DNA of 64,000 nucleotides from JADJRG01 sp964474905 (GCA_964474905.1 CAYYUP010000020.1:1-64000), one strand, 5' to 3'. Positions 44,995-54,823 are shown, numbered from the stretch's first letter. A program made the numbers and translations. Notes: generated from the sequence alone by a model not told the origin.

Positions 44995-45960
44995 ATGCCC
45001 CCTGCTGCCGACACTGCGCCAAACTCAGGCCTCCGGCGAGTACGGCACACTGCGCTCGCCCTCTCTCTCGGCCTTTGCGCTGGTCTCGTGCAGCTCGGCG
45101 CCCTTGGTCCGCTCGCCTGCGCCAGGAGCTGCGAGCGCTACAACCGTGCACCTAGCGCAGAGCCCTGTACGTGCACAGCAAGTACTGTCTGCGCCCCCAG
45201 CGAGGATCCCAGGCAGCTGATCATCGCCCCCACAGACCTCTGGCCCGAGGTCGCGATCGGCAGCCTAGGTGGCTGCACCGGCACTCTCATCGGCCCGCGC
45301 CACGTGCTCACGGCCGGTCATTGTGTCGTCAGCGGCTTCGACGGCGATCGTTTCTCCTGGACGCCGCAATTCGCCGCGGCCCGTGATGGCAATGACCTGC
45401 CCTACGACAAGGTGCCCGTCTCCCGGGTCTTTGTGCCCAAAGGCTTCATCGAGCACGAATGTGGCTGGAGCGACCGCGGAAACCCGACGGAGTGGGATTT
45501 TGCGCTCTTAGAGCTCGCCGAACCGATGGAGATCGAGCCCCTGCCCTATCGTGCATTAAACGACCAAGAACTCGAGGGGGCCACGCTCTACAATCGAGGC
45601 TATCCAGTCGCCGGCTCCTGTGCACCCTCGGACAGGCAAGAAAATTCGATGTGGGGCAGCGAGGGCACCCTCGATCGCGAATTTATCCGCGAAGGATTCC
45701 TCTATTCATCGCTCTTTGGCTCCGCCGGTCACAGCGGCAGTGCGGTGTACACTCGCGATCCAACAACCGATGAGTTCACGGTGATCGGAGTGTTCATAGG
45801 CCCGGTCTGTGGCGAATGCCCCTGGCGAACCAGCACCGCCGTGCGCCTAGGCCCGACCCCGGTCGACTACCTGGATGCCTGGATCAGCGGTGCCGAGGAC
45901 CGCCCCTGCTGCGAGGCCTGGGTCGAAGGCTACGGTCCCACCGCGCAAAGCAGTGAATAG
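44995..45960 (+). CDS. Trypsin-like serine protease
   Basis: 321 residues. A hydrophobic N-terminal segment (ALALSLGLCAGLVQLGALGP) acts as signal peptide, and a Cys-rich pre-region follows. The catalytic triad of the chymotrypsin fold is visible: His109 in LTAGHC, Asp168 in EWDFALLEL and Ser247 in GHSGSAV. The GxSGS form rather than GDSGG is found in V8/trypsin-like secreted proteases. Expected to be exported; a substrate is not evident. It follows the Kunitz-like lipoprotein gene by 155 bp on the same strand. Confidence 0.9.
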   Translation: MPPAADTAPNSGLRRVRHTALALSLGLCAGLVQLGALGPLACARSCERYNRAPSAEPCTCTASTVCAPSEDPRQLIIAPTDLWPEVAIGSLGGCTGTLIGPRHVLTAGHCVVSGFDGDRFSWTPQFAAARDGNDLPYDKVPVSRVFVPKGFIEHECGWSDRGNPTEWDFALLELAEPMEIEPLPYRALNDQELEGATLYNRGYPVAGSCAPSDRQENSMWGSEGTLDREFIREGFLYSSLFGSAGHSGSAVYTRDPTTDEFTVIGVFIGPVCGECPWRTSTAVRLGPTPVDYLDAWISGAEDRPCCEAWVEGYGPTAQSSE

Positions 45961-45993
45961 TCACACAACACGCCCCCGTTACCGCTAGCTTAT

Positions 45994-47109
45994 TTAGCCA
46001 GGGTTGATAATGCAGGTGTCGAGGATCGTACTGACCGCATCCTGAAAAAACGCGTTGTAGTCCTCCGAACAGATCGCGCCTTCGATCCCGCGCTCGCCGA
46101 AGAAGCCGATCATCTCCGACCAATGGGCGCCACCGTTGCCGCAGCCCATCTCTGGCTGCGGGATCAGACCGAGCATGACGATGCGATCCTCATCGCCGCC
46201 CTTGGCCGCGACGACGGCGTCGTAGGTATCCAAGGAGGTGTTCATGTCCTCGACCTTGGGATCGTCGGAGAGGAAAGTGACCACCAGGATCGCGTCGTCG
46301 CGCAAAAAGCCCTCGTTGCAGCCACCGGGATCGTTGAGCGTGGACGAGAGCGCCTCGACGATGCCGTCCATCGGCCGCTCGGAGGGGTGGCCCGCAAGAC
46401 CAACGGAGGCCGCACACGAAAAATTGTCGACGAGCTTTGGATCCTCGGAGAGCAGGTAGCGGTTGCCACCGAAAAAGTCACAGGGCATGTTGCTCGCCGC
46501 CTCGCCGGCGGGATGATCGACACCCGCACCGCGAACCGAGTCGCATTTAACAAAGATGTCCTTGCACGCGTAGCTCTTCGCAGCCTTGCAGGTACTGTGG
46601 TTGCAGGTATTTGGACTGCAGCGACCCTCCGCGTCAGTATCGGCGACCATGATGTGGTAGTCGCTGGTCGGCAGGGTCTGTTCGATCGTGTCGATAAAGG
46701 CTGGAAATGCCGCCTTGAGCGCATTTTGCTCGCCTTGCATCGATACCGAGTTATCGATCACAAAGAGAAAATCGACCTTCTTACAGCCCTCGGGCTCGCC
46801 GGTCGTCGTCGTCGTCGTCGTCGTTGTTGTGTCATCGGTCGTCGAGTCTGTCATCGTCGCACTCGCGGACACACCGGTGGTGCTTGTCGACTCGCCCCCG
46901 CTGCTATTTGTCTCCGAAGTGCTGCCGGTGGTGGTCATCCCCCCCGTGCTCGAGCTGCCGCTCGTATCGCCGCTGCTCGCCGTCGTGCTCACGGTGGTAT
47001 TGCCCACTGTCGTGCCCTGGCTGCCGGAGCTGTCGTCGCCGTTGCAGCCGATGAATGCACACGCAAACGCGAGCGGGATGAGGTGGGCCTGGGTCGATGT
47101 CATGCGCAT
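45994..47109 (-). CDS. vWA-domain lipoprotein with Ser/Thr-rich linker
   Basis: About 371 residues from the ATG at 47109 (GGAG ~12 bases upstream); a longer frame to 47244 overlaps the next gene. Signal peptide with lipobox (LIPLAFACAFIGC), a ~95-residue Ser/Thr linker ending in ten consecutive threonines (46802-46831 region, an ACG/ACA tract), then a von Willebrand A domain: DFLFVIDNSVSMQGEQ holds the MIDAS DxSxS, with a later VTFLSDDPKVED. Pairs of cysteines suggest disulfides. Such lipoproteins bind partners through a metal site; the partner is unknown. Confidence 0.8.
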   Translation of the reverse strand: MRMTSTQAHLIPLAFACAFIGCNGDDSSGSQGTTVGNTTVSTTASSGDTSGSSSTGGMTTTGSTSETNSSGGESTSTTGVSASATMTDSTTDDTTTTTTTTTTGEPEGCKKVDFLFVIDNSVSMQGEQNALKAAFPAFIDTIEQTLPTSDYHIMVADTDAEGRCSPNTCNHSTCKAAKSYACKDIFVKCDSVRGAGVDHPAGEAASNMPCDFFGGNRYLLSEDPKLVDNFSCAASVGLAGHPSERPMDGIVEALSSTLNDPGGCNEGFLRDDAILVVTFLSDDPKVEDMNTSLDTYDAVVAAKGGDEDRIVMLGLIPQPEMGCGNGGAHWSEMIGFFGERGIEGAICSEDYNAFFQDAVSTILDTCIINPG

Positions 47110-47221
47110 TAGAGAGTGCTCCGATTTGCCCCACTTTACGACGGCAGCGCGGATGACAACACCCAGATCAAGCGAGCCACGAGCGTCGGTGAGCGCGACC
47201 TCGCCGATCCGCCTCTGGGAG

Positions 47222-47656
47222 CTACTCGAGCGCCGGGCGCTCACGGGCGAGCGAGCGCTCCCGAGGAAGCACCCAACAGCGCGGGTTATTGATATATCCG
47301 AGATGCTCGTAATAGGCGTTGGCGGCCGGCGCCGAGATCACGATAAGCTTGCAATGCGGGCCCAGCTGCTGGTGCATGAGGCTTTGCAACCGGCTGCCGA
47401 TCCCCTGGCCCTGGTAGCTCACATCGACCGCGAGATCCGATAGGTAACACGCGTAATGGAAGTCCGTCAGCGCCCTCGCGATGCCCACGAGCGTGTCACC
47501 ATGCCAGGCTGAGATCTGCAGATTGCTGTTCTTTAGCATGCCCTCCATGCACTCTCTGTCGTGCACTGGGCGACGAGCGCTCAGGGTCGAGCGCCTCAAT
47601 ACATCGATGAACAGGTCCGCGCTGAACGGATGGTTGATCCTATATTCGATGCTCAT
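47222..47656 (-). CDS. GNAT-family N-acetyltransferase
   Basis: 144 residues. The acetyl-CoA loop is clear (LAVDVSYQGQGIGSRLQSLM), followed by KLIVISAPAANAYYEHLGYI, typical of GNAT motif B. It would transfer an acetyl group from acetyl-CoA to an amine of an unknown substrate. Single gene, 112 bp upstream of the vWA gene on the same strand. Confidence 0.88.
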   Translation of the reverse strand: MSIEYRINHPFSADLFIDVLRRSTLSARRPVHDRECMEGMLKNSNLQISAWHGDTLVGIARALTDFHYACYLSDLAVDVSYQGQGIGSRLQSLMHQQLGPHCKLIVISAPAANAYYEHLGYINNPRCWVLPRERSLARERPALE

Positions 47657-47791
47657 CGATGCTCCATGTGCGCAATTGTAACGCTCTTCAAGCTGCCCAC
47701 GCGAGCAAAATCAGGGATCGCTCGAGTGCCCATACGCATCTCTCGTGGCCGCTCGGCCGAGCGAAATAGCGCGAGCCCCTGCGCCTCCGAG

Positions 47792-48670
47792 CTAGGTGAT
47801 GCGCTTGCCGGTGATCAGGTCGTAGACATGACCCGGCATGGCCAAGCGAAAGCCAGCGCGCTCGCAGCGGGCCCGGTGGTCCTCGATGTTGTCCTCGTGA
47901 TGCATGAGGATCATCTTCTTGCGAACTACCATCGGCAAACGCTCGAGCAGCGCGAAGAAGCCGTGCACCTGCCCTGGATAGTCGACGAAGGTGCTGTCGT
48001 GGAAGAAGAGCGAGGTGCGAGGCTCTAACGACATCAGCAGGTCGGGGTCGACGGTCGAGTCACCGCTCCACCAGACGATGCGATCGTCGTCAGGCTCGTG
48101 GCCCACCGCGATCTCGAGGGAGCATGAGGGCTTGCCCGGCACGTGCTCGTTCTCCCGCGCAGTCACCCGCATCAGGTCGCTCTTAAAACTCTCGGAGTGG
48201 GACCAGGGGTTCTCGCGCGGCGGCTCGGAGCTGTGGGCGTCGATCATCTCGAAGTAGGTGCTGAGCGTACCGTTGGCATTGGAGCCATCGGCGTCGCGGC
48301 GGTAGCGGAGCGAGGGCGCCATCGTCTCCCAGATCTCATCGACAACCGCGGAGTGGGCGATCATCTTGGGCCGCGGCCCGCCCTCGTAGGTCGACTGCAC
48401 ACCAGCCTCGCTGAAGAAGAAGCGCTGGAAGGCAAAATCCTCGAGACCGAAGATGTGATCGCCGTGCACATGGGTGATGAGCTGGCCCTCAAAGTCGTGC
48501 CAACACATGCCCGCGTCGTGGATCTGATCGGGCGCCTGGCGACCGCAGTCGATGAGCCAGCGGCGACCGTCGCTAAGCGTGACCATCGAACAGGTCGTGC
48601 CGTAGCGCCTTGAGAACGCACCTCCGGCGCCAAAGAAGCGCAGGGTCATGTGTTGACGTGCGTTCGCCAC
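47792..48670 (-). CDS. MBL-fold metallohydrolase (RNase Z-like)
   Basis: 292 residues. The zinc site THVHGDHIFGLED (His67, His69, Asp71, His72) and later histidines and aspartates (WWSGDST, HDSTF, MILMHHEDN) follow the beta-lactamase-fold plan, with the N-terminal RFFGAGGAFSRRYGTTCSM similar to RNase Z/arylsulfatase-type members. The catalysed reaction is not certain. It begins 15 bp after the CysS stop, so it is probably co-transcribed with it. The ATG at 48649 is an alternative start. Confidence 0.87.
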   Translation of the reverse strand: MANARQHMTLRFFGAGGAFSRRYGTTCSMVTLSDGRRWLIDCGRQAPDQIHDAGMCWHDFEGQLITHVHGDHIFGLEDFAFQRFFFSEAGVQSTYEGGPRPKMIAHSAVVDEIWETMAPSLRYRRDADGSNANGTLSTYFEMIDAHSSEPPRENPWSHSESFKSDLMRVTARENEHVPGKPSCSLEIAVGHEPDDDRIVWWSGDSTVDPDLLMSLEPRTSLFFHDSTFVDYPGQVHGFFALLERLPMVVRKKMILMHHEDNIEDHRARCERAGFRLAMPGHVYDLITGKRIT

Positions 48671-48685
48671 CGGGGTCCGTTGCTA

Positions 48686-50308
48686 CTACAAGGTCCAGGA
48701 GGATTGATGTGCCCCGTCATTCACGACGACGCCCATAGATGCTAGCTCATCCCGCAGCGCGTCCGCCTCTTTCCAGCGTTTTTCGTGACGCGCTCGCACT
48801 CGCTGCTCGATAAGCCCGTCAATGCGAGCGGTGTCGAGACCCAAACGCGCGACTTTGTGATCCCGGCGGGCGCGCAAGTAGACCTCGGGATCGCTGCCAA
48901 AGACCCCGAGGAAACCAGCGACCTCCGCCATATCGTGGACGAAACGAGCGACCGTCGCCCAGCGAGCGACCGCGTCGACGTCTTTTTTCTTGGCGGCGAG
49001 GAGCCGGTTGACCTCGCGGAGCGGTTCGCTGAGCACCGCGATCGCAGCCGCTGTATTGAGATCATCGACGATCGAAGCGCGAAAACGCGATCGCAGTGCT
49101 TCGACCGAGGCGACCACCGGCTCTTCGGGGGCTGTACCCCCCTTTGCTTCCTGCACAGCCAAGAAATCCTGGGCCTTGGAGAGCGTCTCGTAGATCGCAC
49201 GGAGGCGCTCGTCGGCCTCCTCCAGACCCGGAAAGTAAACCCGACGACGCAGCGCCTCGGCGTCTGTCGTCGCCTGGCACGAGGGACAGATTCCGCTGTT
49301 TTGCGCCTCCAGTGGCAGCACCTTTTTGCAGCTCGGGCATGCGACCTCGACGTCGAAGTTGATGCCCGAACGGTAGTGCACACCGAGCAGGTAGAAACGC
49401 AGCGCCTCTGACGGGTAGAGCCCGGTGACCTCGCGGATGGTGAAGAAGTTGCCCAGGCTCTTGGACATCTTCTCGCCGGCAAAGTCGACGAAGCCGTTGT
49501 GCAACCAGCGACGGGCAAAAGTACCGGCACCGCAGGCGCCCTGCGACTGGGCGATCTCGTTTTCGTGGTGCGGGAAGATCAGATCGCGACCGCCAACATG
49601 CACATCAAAGCTCTCGCCCAAATAGCGCCGGCTCATCGCCGAACACTCGATATGCCAACCCGGTCGACCCTCGCCCCAGGGGCTCGGCCACGCCGGCTCG
49701 CCCTCCTTCGCGCCCTTCCAGAGCACGAAGTCGAGGGGGTTTTCCTTGCGCTCGTTGACCTCGACGCGTGCACCCGCCTGCATGTCCTCGAGGCTGCGCC
49801 CGGAGAGCTTGCCGTAGCCCTCAAACTTGGCGACCCGAAAATAGACATCGCCTGCCGCCGCGTAGGCCAGGCCGCGCTCGATAAGCGTGCCTATCATCGC
49901 CAGCACCTCGGAGATGTGCTCGGTGACCTTGGGCTCAATGTCCGGGGGCCGGCAGTTTAGGTCGGCGAGATCGCGGTGGTACTCGTCGGTGTAACGCTTG
50001 GCGATAAGCGCTGGCTCGACGCCCTCGGCCGCCGCCTTGCGGATGATCTTGTCGTCGATGTCGGTGATGTTGCGGGCGTAGGTGACCTCGACGCCGTGCC
50101 CCTCGAGCGCGCGCACGAGAATGTCGGGCACGATCGCCGCCCTAGCATGGCCGATGTGGCTCATGTCGTAGACCGTTGGACCGCAAACATAAATCCGACA
50201 ACGACCTGCCTCGAGGAGCTCTAAGGGGAGCTTGGTGCGCTGCTGAGTGTCGTAGAGGACGAGCCCGGAGGTCTGCGTCGGGTGCTTCTTTTGGGGGGAA
50301 TCTGCCAA
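48686..50308 (-). CDS. cysS: Cysteinyl-tRNA synthetase with zinc-ribbon insertion
   Basis: 540 residues, longer than the usual ~460. Class I signatures are present: YVCGPTVYDMSHIGHA (HIGH at 51-54) and EKMSKSLGNFF (KMSKS at 280-284). The four catalytic-zinc ligands of the family are conserved (Cys42, Cys222, His247, Glu251). After the HYRSGINFDVE segment, an extra piece with CPSC and CPSC (Cys324, Cys327, Cys341, Cys344) forms a likely second zinc ribbon before the helical domain. It charges tRNA-Cys with cysteine. It is the third gene of a reverse-strand run with short gaps. Confidence 0.95.
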   Translation of the reverse strand: MADSPQKKHPTQTSGLVLYDTQQRTKLPLELLEAGRCRIYVCGPTVYDMSHIGHARAAIVPDILVRALEGHGVEVTYARNITDIDDKIIRKAAAEGVEPALIAKRYTDEYHRDLADLNCRPPDIEPKVTEHISEVLAMIGTLIERGLAYAAAGDVYFRVAKFEGYGKLSGRSLEDMQAGARVEVNERKENPLDFVLWKGAKEGEPAWPSPWGEGRPGWHIECSAMSRRYLGESFDVHVGGRDLIFPHHENEIAQSQGACGAGTFARRWLHNGFVDFAGEKMSKSLGNFFTIREVTGLYPSEALRFYLLGVHYRSGINFDVEVACPSCKKVLPLEAQNSGICPSCQATTDAEALRRRVYFPGLEEADERLRAIYETLSKAQDFLAVQEAKGGTAPEEPVVASVEALRSRFRASIVDDLNTAAAIAVLSEPLREVNRLLAAKKKDVDAVARWATVARFVHDMAEVAGFLGVFGSDPEVYLRARRDHKVARLGLDTARIDGLIEQRVRARHEKRWKEADALRDELASMGVVVNDGAHQSSWTL

Positions 50309-50345
50309 GGGGTCCGCCGTGAGCTTAACCGGCGGCCATAGTGCC

Positions 50346-51539
50346 CTAGCCCCTCCGCCGGCGCCACCACCAAGCGAGACTCGCGAGGTTCCAGCCGACG
50401 ACCAGAAGCACTCCGCCCCACATCAGCGGCGCCATCCACTGCGACGAGGGCGTCTCGCCAACCGCGATCAGGTAGCCATTTGGATCCACCGTCACCACGC
50501 GCTCGAGCAACGCTCGGCGGATCGACGCCGGATCAAAGCTGAGCTGCCCGTCCTCGAGGCTGCGCTCGACCAGGTGATCGCCTTCGACAGAAAAACCCTT
50601 GCTCGTGGTGCTGTCGCCGTAGACCACGGTGATCGCGCTGCCCTGCAGAGAGATCGACTCCGCCGGTACGAAGTAGGTCGCGGTGGTCGGCAACACCGAT
50701 ACGCCGTAGCTCACGTCGACCCGCGGCGCCGGCTCCAAACCAACGCTGACGCGCTCTTGGGCGGCCTCACGATCGACGACCGGGATGCGCGCGTAAAACC
50801 GGTAAAACGAGCCGCTGGTCTGCTTTTTGGGGCTGAAATAAGGCACCCCAAGCTCGGCGACCGCAGCCTCCGCTCTCTTCTTTGAGCTGAAGGACGAGCG
50901 ACCGAGCTGGATCTGTGCATCGGGCAGGCTGACCACAAGACCCAGACGCTCGTCGGCGCCGACGAAGAAGGGCTTGCCCTCGATGTCGGTCAGCTGCAGA
51001 CCGCCACCGCTGCGCTCGGAGAGCGCCGCCACCAGCGACTCGGCATCGGCCTCGTGGCTCTGGCGGATCGACTCGGCGTTAAAAAAGGACTCGATCCACG
51101 GGTACATGCGCAGCTTGCCGAGACGACGCATGCGACCGGCATAGACACCCTCGAATTGGTTGCGCGCCTGACCCTCGCGGCGCTTGGCGGCGGCAAAGAG
51201 GCTACCGCCGCCCTCGACAAGGCGGATGTACGAGACCACCCGCGAGTCGACCTTAAGACGAGCCGCGTGCTGGATATCTGGGGTGCCGCGAAGGATCACG
51301 TAGGACTCGTCGAGATCGTCCGGCACACCGTCCTCGAAGAGCGTCGCGGCGCTGCCCAGATCGACGGGCTCGCTGCTCTGCAACCAGTAGTGGAAGTCGC
51401 CCCACATGGTCACCAGGAGGTAGATGCCGAGCGCCGAGACCACCGCGTCGATGATCGGCGAACGCCGTCGCCTCGGCCGGGGGCCGGGCTCGATCTCGTC
51501 CATTTCCTGATGCTGGGTCGTCGACTCGCTCACAGCCAC
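50346..51539 (-). CDS. Hypothetical bitopic membrane protein
   Basis: 397 residues with two membrane spans at the ends (IIDAVVSALGIYLLVTMWGD at ~28-50; WMAPLMWGGVLLVVGWNLAS at ~370-390) and a basic tail, leaving ~320 residues on one side of the membrane. The middle is mixed alpha/beta and has no motif I recognise. It lies 37 bp before CysS and 51 bp after the S41 protease gene on the same strand, so it is probably part of one transcript. Confidence 0.65.
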   Translation of the reverse strand: MAVSESTTQHQEMDEIEPGPRPRRRRSPIIDAVVSALGIYLLVTMWGDFHYWLQSSEPVDLGSAATLFEDGVPDDLDESYVILRGTPDIQHAARLKVDSRVVSYIRLVEGGGSLFAAAKRREGQARNQFEGVYAGRMRRLGKLRMYPWIESFFNAESIRQSHEADAESLVAALSERSGGGLQLTDIEGKPFFVGADERLGLVVSLPDAQIQLGRSSFSSKKRAEAAVAELGVPYFSPKKQTSGSFYRFYARIPVVDREAAQERVSVGLEPAPRVDVSYGVSVLPTTATYFVPAESISLQGSAITVVYGDSTTSKGFSVEGDHLVERSLEDGQLSFDPASIRRALLERVVTVDPNGYLIAVGETPSSQWMAPLMWGGVLLVVGWNLASLAWWWRRRRG

Positions 51540-51590
51540 CTCGCTATATCACGCCCCCAGAGAGACCGCCCACGGGCTCAAAGGTTCCCG

Positions 51591-54500
51591 CTACTCGCGA
51601 TACACCAGAATCTCGCGACTCGCCTCGACATCGTCGCCATCGCGCGCGGTGATGATGATCCGATTGCCACCGACCACCAGCGGTACCTCTGTGGCGATCG
51701 CTAGAGATCTCGCGCCGTCCCCAGAGCGGGCGGCATTGGCCTTAAAAAAGACCTTTTTCTCGACCTCGCCGGGACCCACAGGCGCGACGCCGATCACCAC
51801 ATCGCGGAGCCTTCGCGGATGGCTGAGCAGAGCTTCGATCCGCAGCGTCGCCGACTTCACCACCCGAGGCGTCGCCGCGAGCTCGATCGTCGGCGGTTGC
51901 ACGAGCAGCACCGCGCGGGCGGGCAGCGGCCGCAGCTTGGCCTTGGCGCCCGCTGGCGAGGTGAGATCCTCGGGCACCCACGCCCGCCGGCCGGGCTCGA
52001 TGATCACCGCCAACCAACGCCCCGCGGCCCCCTCAACCTGGAGGATTGTGCCCGCCGGCAGCTCGCTGAGAACCGCCGACTTGCCGTCGGCACCGTTGTA
52101 AAGACGAGCACCCTCGTCACCGATTCGCACCCGCCTGCGACCGGCGACGTAAGCCGGACGCTCACCCACCAAGCGCAGCTCCAAACGCTCGCGGGCGGCC
52201 TCGTGCAGATCGATGTCGGCGATCATCAAGTCGAGTTCGAGCGGCGCCGCGAGATCGGGCTTGGCGGCGACCGAAATACCAAAAGCACCTCGCGCCTGGC
52301 CGCCGACCTTGATCGGCCCGAGATCGTGAAAGCCCTCCTCGAGCAAACCCTGGGCCCCCGACTTGTTGCGGAGCAGCGCCCGCACGGCCTTCGCCGGCGC
52401 CACCCCGACATTGCCCGCACGCACCGCCAAGAGCACCCGCTCGCCCGCCTGGAGAACACCATCGCCGTTGCCGACGACTTTAAAAGGTTCGCCGATCTCC
52501 GGGCCCACGACCTCGGGCCGGGCCGGCGCAGCGGCGACCAATGCCGGATCATCGACGATCCAATAATCGTAGGTCGGTTGCGAACGCGGCAGGCCCGTGA
52601 CCTCCAGGCGGAGCTTCGCGGCGCCGTCGGGGACCTCGCCTGGCTCGCCACTGTGCACCTCTAGCCCCAGATCCTCGACAAAGGAGGGGTGCCAGCCCAT
52701 CACCTTGAGGCTGATCTCGCGGCGCACGCTCTCACCCGGCGGCAGCGATCCGATCAGCAGTTCGATACCGTCGAGTTCGTCGTGCACACACTCGGTGAGC
52801 AAGTGCAACCGCAACGCCGGCTCGCTGCCAATATTCGTCACCTTCACCGCGAGATCAAAGGGGGCTCCCGCCTTGATCTCGCCATCGCTAGTGATCGACG
52901 CAACAACCTCGATCTTTGGATCACCGCTCGCCGCCAGCGATCCCTGCCAGGGGATCTTTTTCGCCTTTAGTCGAGCGACCAAAGCGGAATCTTCGCGATC
53001 GGCGAGTCGGGCCTGAACCGCCCTTAAAGCCGCATTACGACCCTTTTTGTCGATACCGACCAGGGCCAACGCGACCTCGCGTGCGATCGCCACCTCGGGA
53101 TCGCGGAGCTCAGTCGGCTCCCCCTCCGAGAGGTCCCGGAGTTCGCCGAGATAGCGGAGAACCTTGGCCACCGGCGGCCGCTTCACGGGCTCTGGATCGT
53201 GGCGCGCGGAGGGCAGATGGGCGACCTGCGAGCGCTCTCGTTCACGCTCAAAACGCTCGAGATCGAAGTAGCGAGCGACCCCTTGGATGTCGCTGAGTTC
53301 GACCGGATAGAGCACCAGATCGGGAGCGACACCGAGGCTCTGGATCCGTTGATCCCCGGCGACTCGGTATTCGGCGATCGTCATCTTAAGGGCGAGTTCG
53401 CGGCCGTAGGGGGCGAGCGGCTTGAGCATCTGCACGGTGCCCTTGCCGAAGGAGCGACGGCCCAAAATAACGGCGCGACCTGAGACCGCGAGAGTGCCGC
53501 TGACGATCTCCGAGGCCGATGCCGCCTCCTCATCGATGAGCACAACGATCGCCACCTCGGGACCTATGATCGTCTCCGGCTTTGCCGACTCCGATTCGCG
53601 ACCGATCGCCGAGTGCACGCTCACGAGCTCGCCCTCCGAAAGAAAAAGATCGAGCACCGCGATCGCCTGGGTGAGCAGACCCCCGGTATTGCGGCGCAGA
53701 TCGAGGATCACCGCCTTGAGCGGAACCTCGGACTGCATCTCGCGGATCGCCGTCGCCACCTGCTCGCCGGTATTCTCCTGAAACGTGATCAGCCGCAGGT
53801 AGCCGACATCCGCGGGCAGACGTGCCGAAAGCACGCTCTCGATCGAAATGATCTGCCGGGTGATCGCGATCTTCAGCGCCTTTTTGTCGCGCCGGATCTT
53901 GACGATAATCTCGGTATCGACCGGACCGCGAAGTAATTTTTGAGCTGCGCTTACGGCCATGTTGACCGTCGACTGATCGCCGATCTGCAGGATCAAATCG
54001 CCGCCCTTGAGGCCGGCCTTTTCGGCGGGTGATGTGGGCAACACGCGAACCACTCGGATCCGCCGCTCCTCCTGGATGATTTCGGCGCCAATGCCCCCAA
54101 ACTGCCCTTTGGTGCGGACTCCGAGGTCGCTGCGCTCCTCCGGCGTGAGCAGGATCGTGTGCGGATCCAGGGGCGAGAGCAGGCCGTTGATCGCCGTGTA
54201 CTCGAGGCGATGCAACGCCTCTTCGTCTTCGAGATCGAGGTGCGCCTTGGCGAAGATCAAGACCTGCTCCAAGACCCCCGCGACCACCAACGGCGAACCC
54301 AACTCGCCGACCGAGAAGCTCTCGCTGGCTTCGCCAACGGTGATCTCAATACGCTCTCCGACCAACTTCGCGAAAAGCTCGGGAAACCTGAGGCTGAGAT
54401 CGTGCAGCGCCCACGATAGTTGCTCGCGACCGTCAAAGCGGCTCTTGTCGAAGTACTCCTCTTGCACCGAGTAGGCCGCCCAGAGCAGCAGCGGAAACTC

Positions 54501-54656
54501 GCTGCGCTCCAGGGCTGCCTCGAGATCGATCTTCTCGGCACCCTCGGCCTTGACCCCGGCGGAATCTGAAGCGGGGCCCGGCGCATCCCCCGAGCAGGCG
54601 ATCCCCGCGCCCCAGAGCCAAGCCAACGCGAGAGCGGAGAGCGATGTGCGACGCAT
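51591..54656 (-). CDS. S41-family carboxyl-terminal processing protease, lipoprotein, with long C-terminal extension
   Basis: About 1021 residues from the ATG at 54656. Signal peptide with lipobox (LALAWLWGAGIAC). The PDZ domain (~residues 190-265) contains FGGIGAEI and SPAEKAGLKGGDLILQIGD; the S41 catalytic core follows with ILDLRRNTGGLL, the nucleophile serine in EAASASEIVSGTLA and the lysine in GRRSFGKGTVQ. The remaining ~520 residues are beta-rich, with CARDB-like segments (AGAPFDLAVKVTNIGSEPAL and AGERVLLAVRAGNVGVAPA) and a later SH3-like part (GTILQVEGAAGRWLAVI). Standard CtpA-type enzymes are ~400-450 residues. Likely acts in the periplasm or at the surface on protein substrates. Confidence 0.9.
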   Translation of the reverse strand: MRRTSLSALALAWLWGAGIACSGDAPGPASDSAGVKAEGAEKIDLEAALERSEFPLLLWAAYSVQEEYFDKSRFDGREQLSWALHDLSLRFPELFAKLVGERIEITVGEASESFSVGELGSPLVVAGVLEQVLIFAKAHLDLEDEEALHRLEYTAINGLLSPLDPHTILLTPEERSDLGVRTKGQFGGIGAEIIQEERRIRVVRVLPTSPAEKAGLKGGDLILQIGDQSTVNMAVSAAQKLLRGPVDTEIIVKIRRDKKALKIAITRQIISIESVLSARLPADVGYLRLITFQENTGEQVATAIREMQSEVPLKAVILDLRRNTGGLLTQAIAVLDLFLSEGELVSVHSAIGRESESAKPETIIGPEVAIVVLIDEEAASASEIVSGTLAVSGRAVILGRRSFGKGTVQMLKPLAPYGRELALKMTIAEYRVAGDQRIQSLGVAPDLVLYPVELSDIQGVARYFDLERFERERERSQVAHLPSARHDPEPVKRPPVAKVLRYLGELRDLSEGEPTELRDPEVAIAREVALALVGIDKKGRNAALRAVQARLADREDSALVARLKAKKIPWQGSLAASGDPKIEVVASITSDGEIKAGAPFDLAVKVTNIGSEPALRLHLLTECVHDELDGIELLIGSLPPGESVRREISLKVMGWHPSFVEDLGLEVHSGEPGEVPDGAAKLRLEVTGLPRSQPTYDYWIVDDPALVAAAPARPEVVGPEIGEPFKVVGNGDGVLQAGERVLLAVRAGNVGVAPAKAVRALLRNKSGAQGLLEEGFHDLGPIKVGGQARGAFGISVAAKPDLAAPLELDLMIADIDLHEAARERLELRLVGERPAYVAGRRRVRIGDEGARLYNGADGKSAVLSELPAGTILQVEGAAGRWLAVIIEPGRRAWVPEDLTSPAGAKAKLRPLPARAVLLVQPPTIELAATPRVVKSATLRIEALLSHPRRLRDVVIGVAPVGPGEVEKKVFFKANAARSGDGARSLAIATEVPLVVGGNRIIITARDGDDVEASREILVYRE

Positions 54657-54823
54657 CGACTGCAAGCATAGCCGCCAGCGACCCCGCTTCGTTCGCCATT
54701 AATTTTCAGCACCGCATGCGACGCGATTTGCAGCTGCGCACCTCTACGCGCTTCTACGCACTTCTATGTACCGCAATGCGCGTCCCCGTGCCCTCGATGA
54801 CACCGATCCCCCTGCTCGACGGC

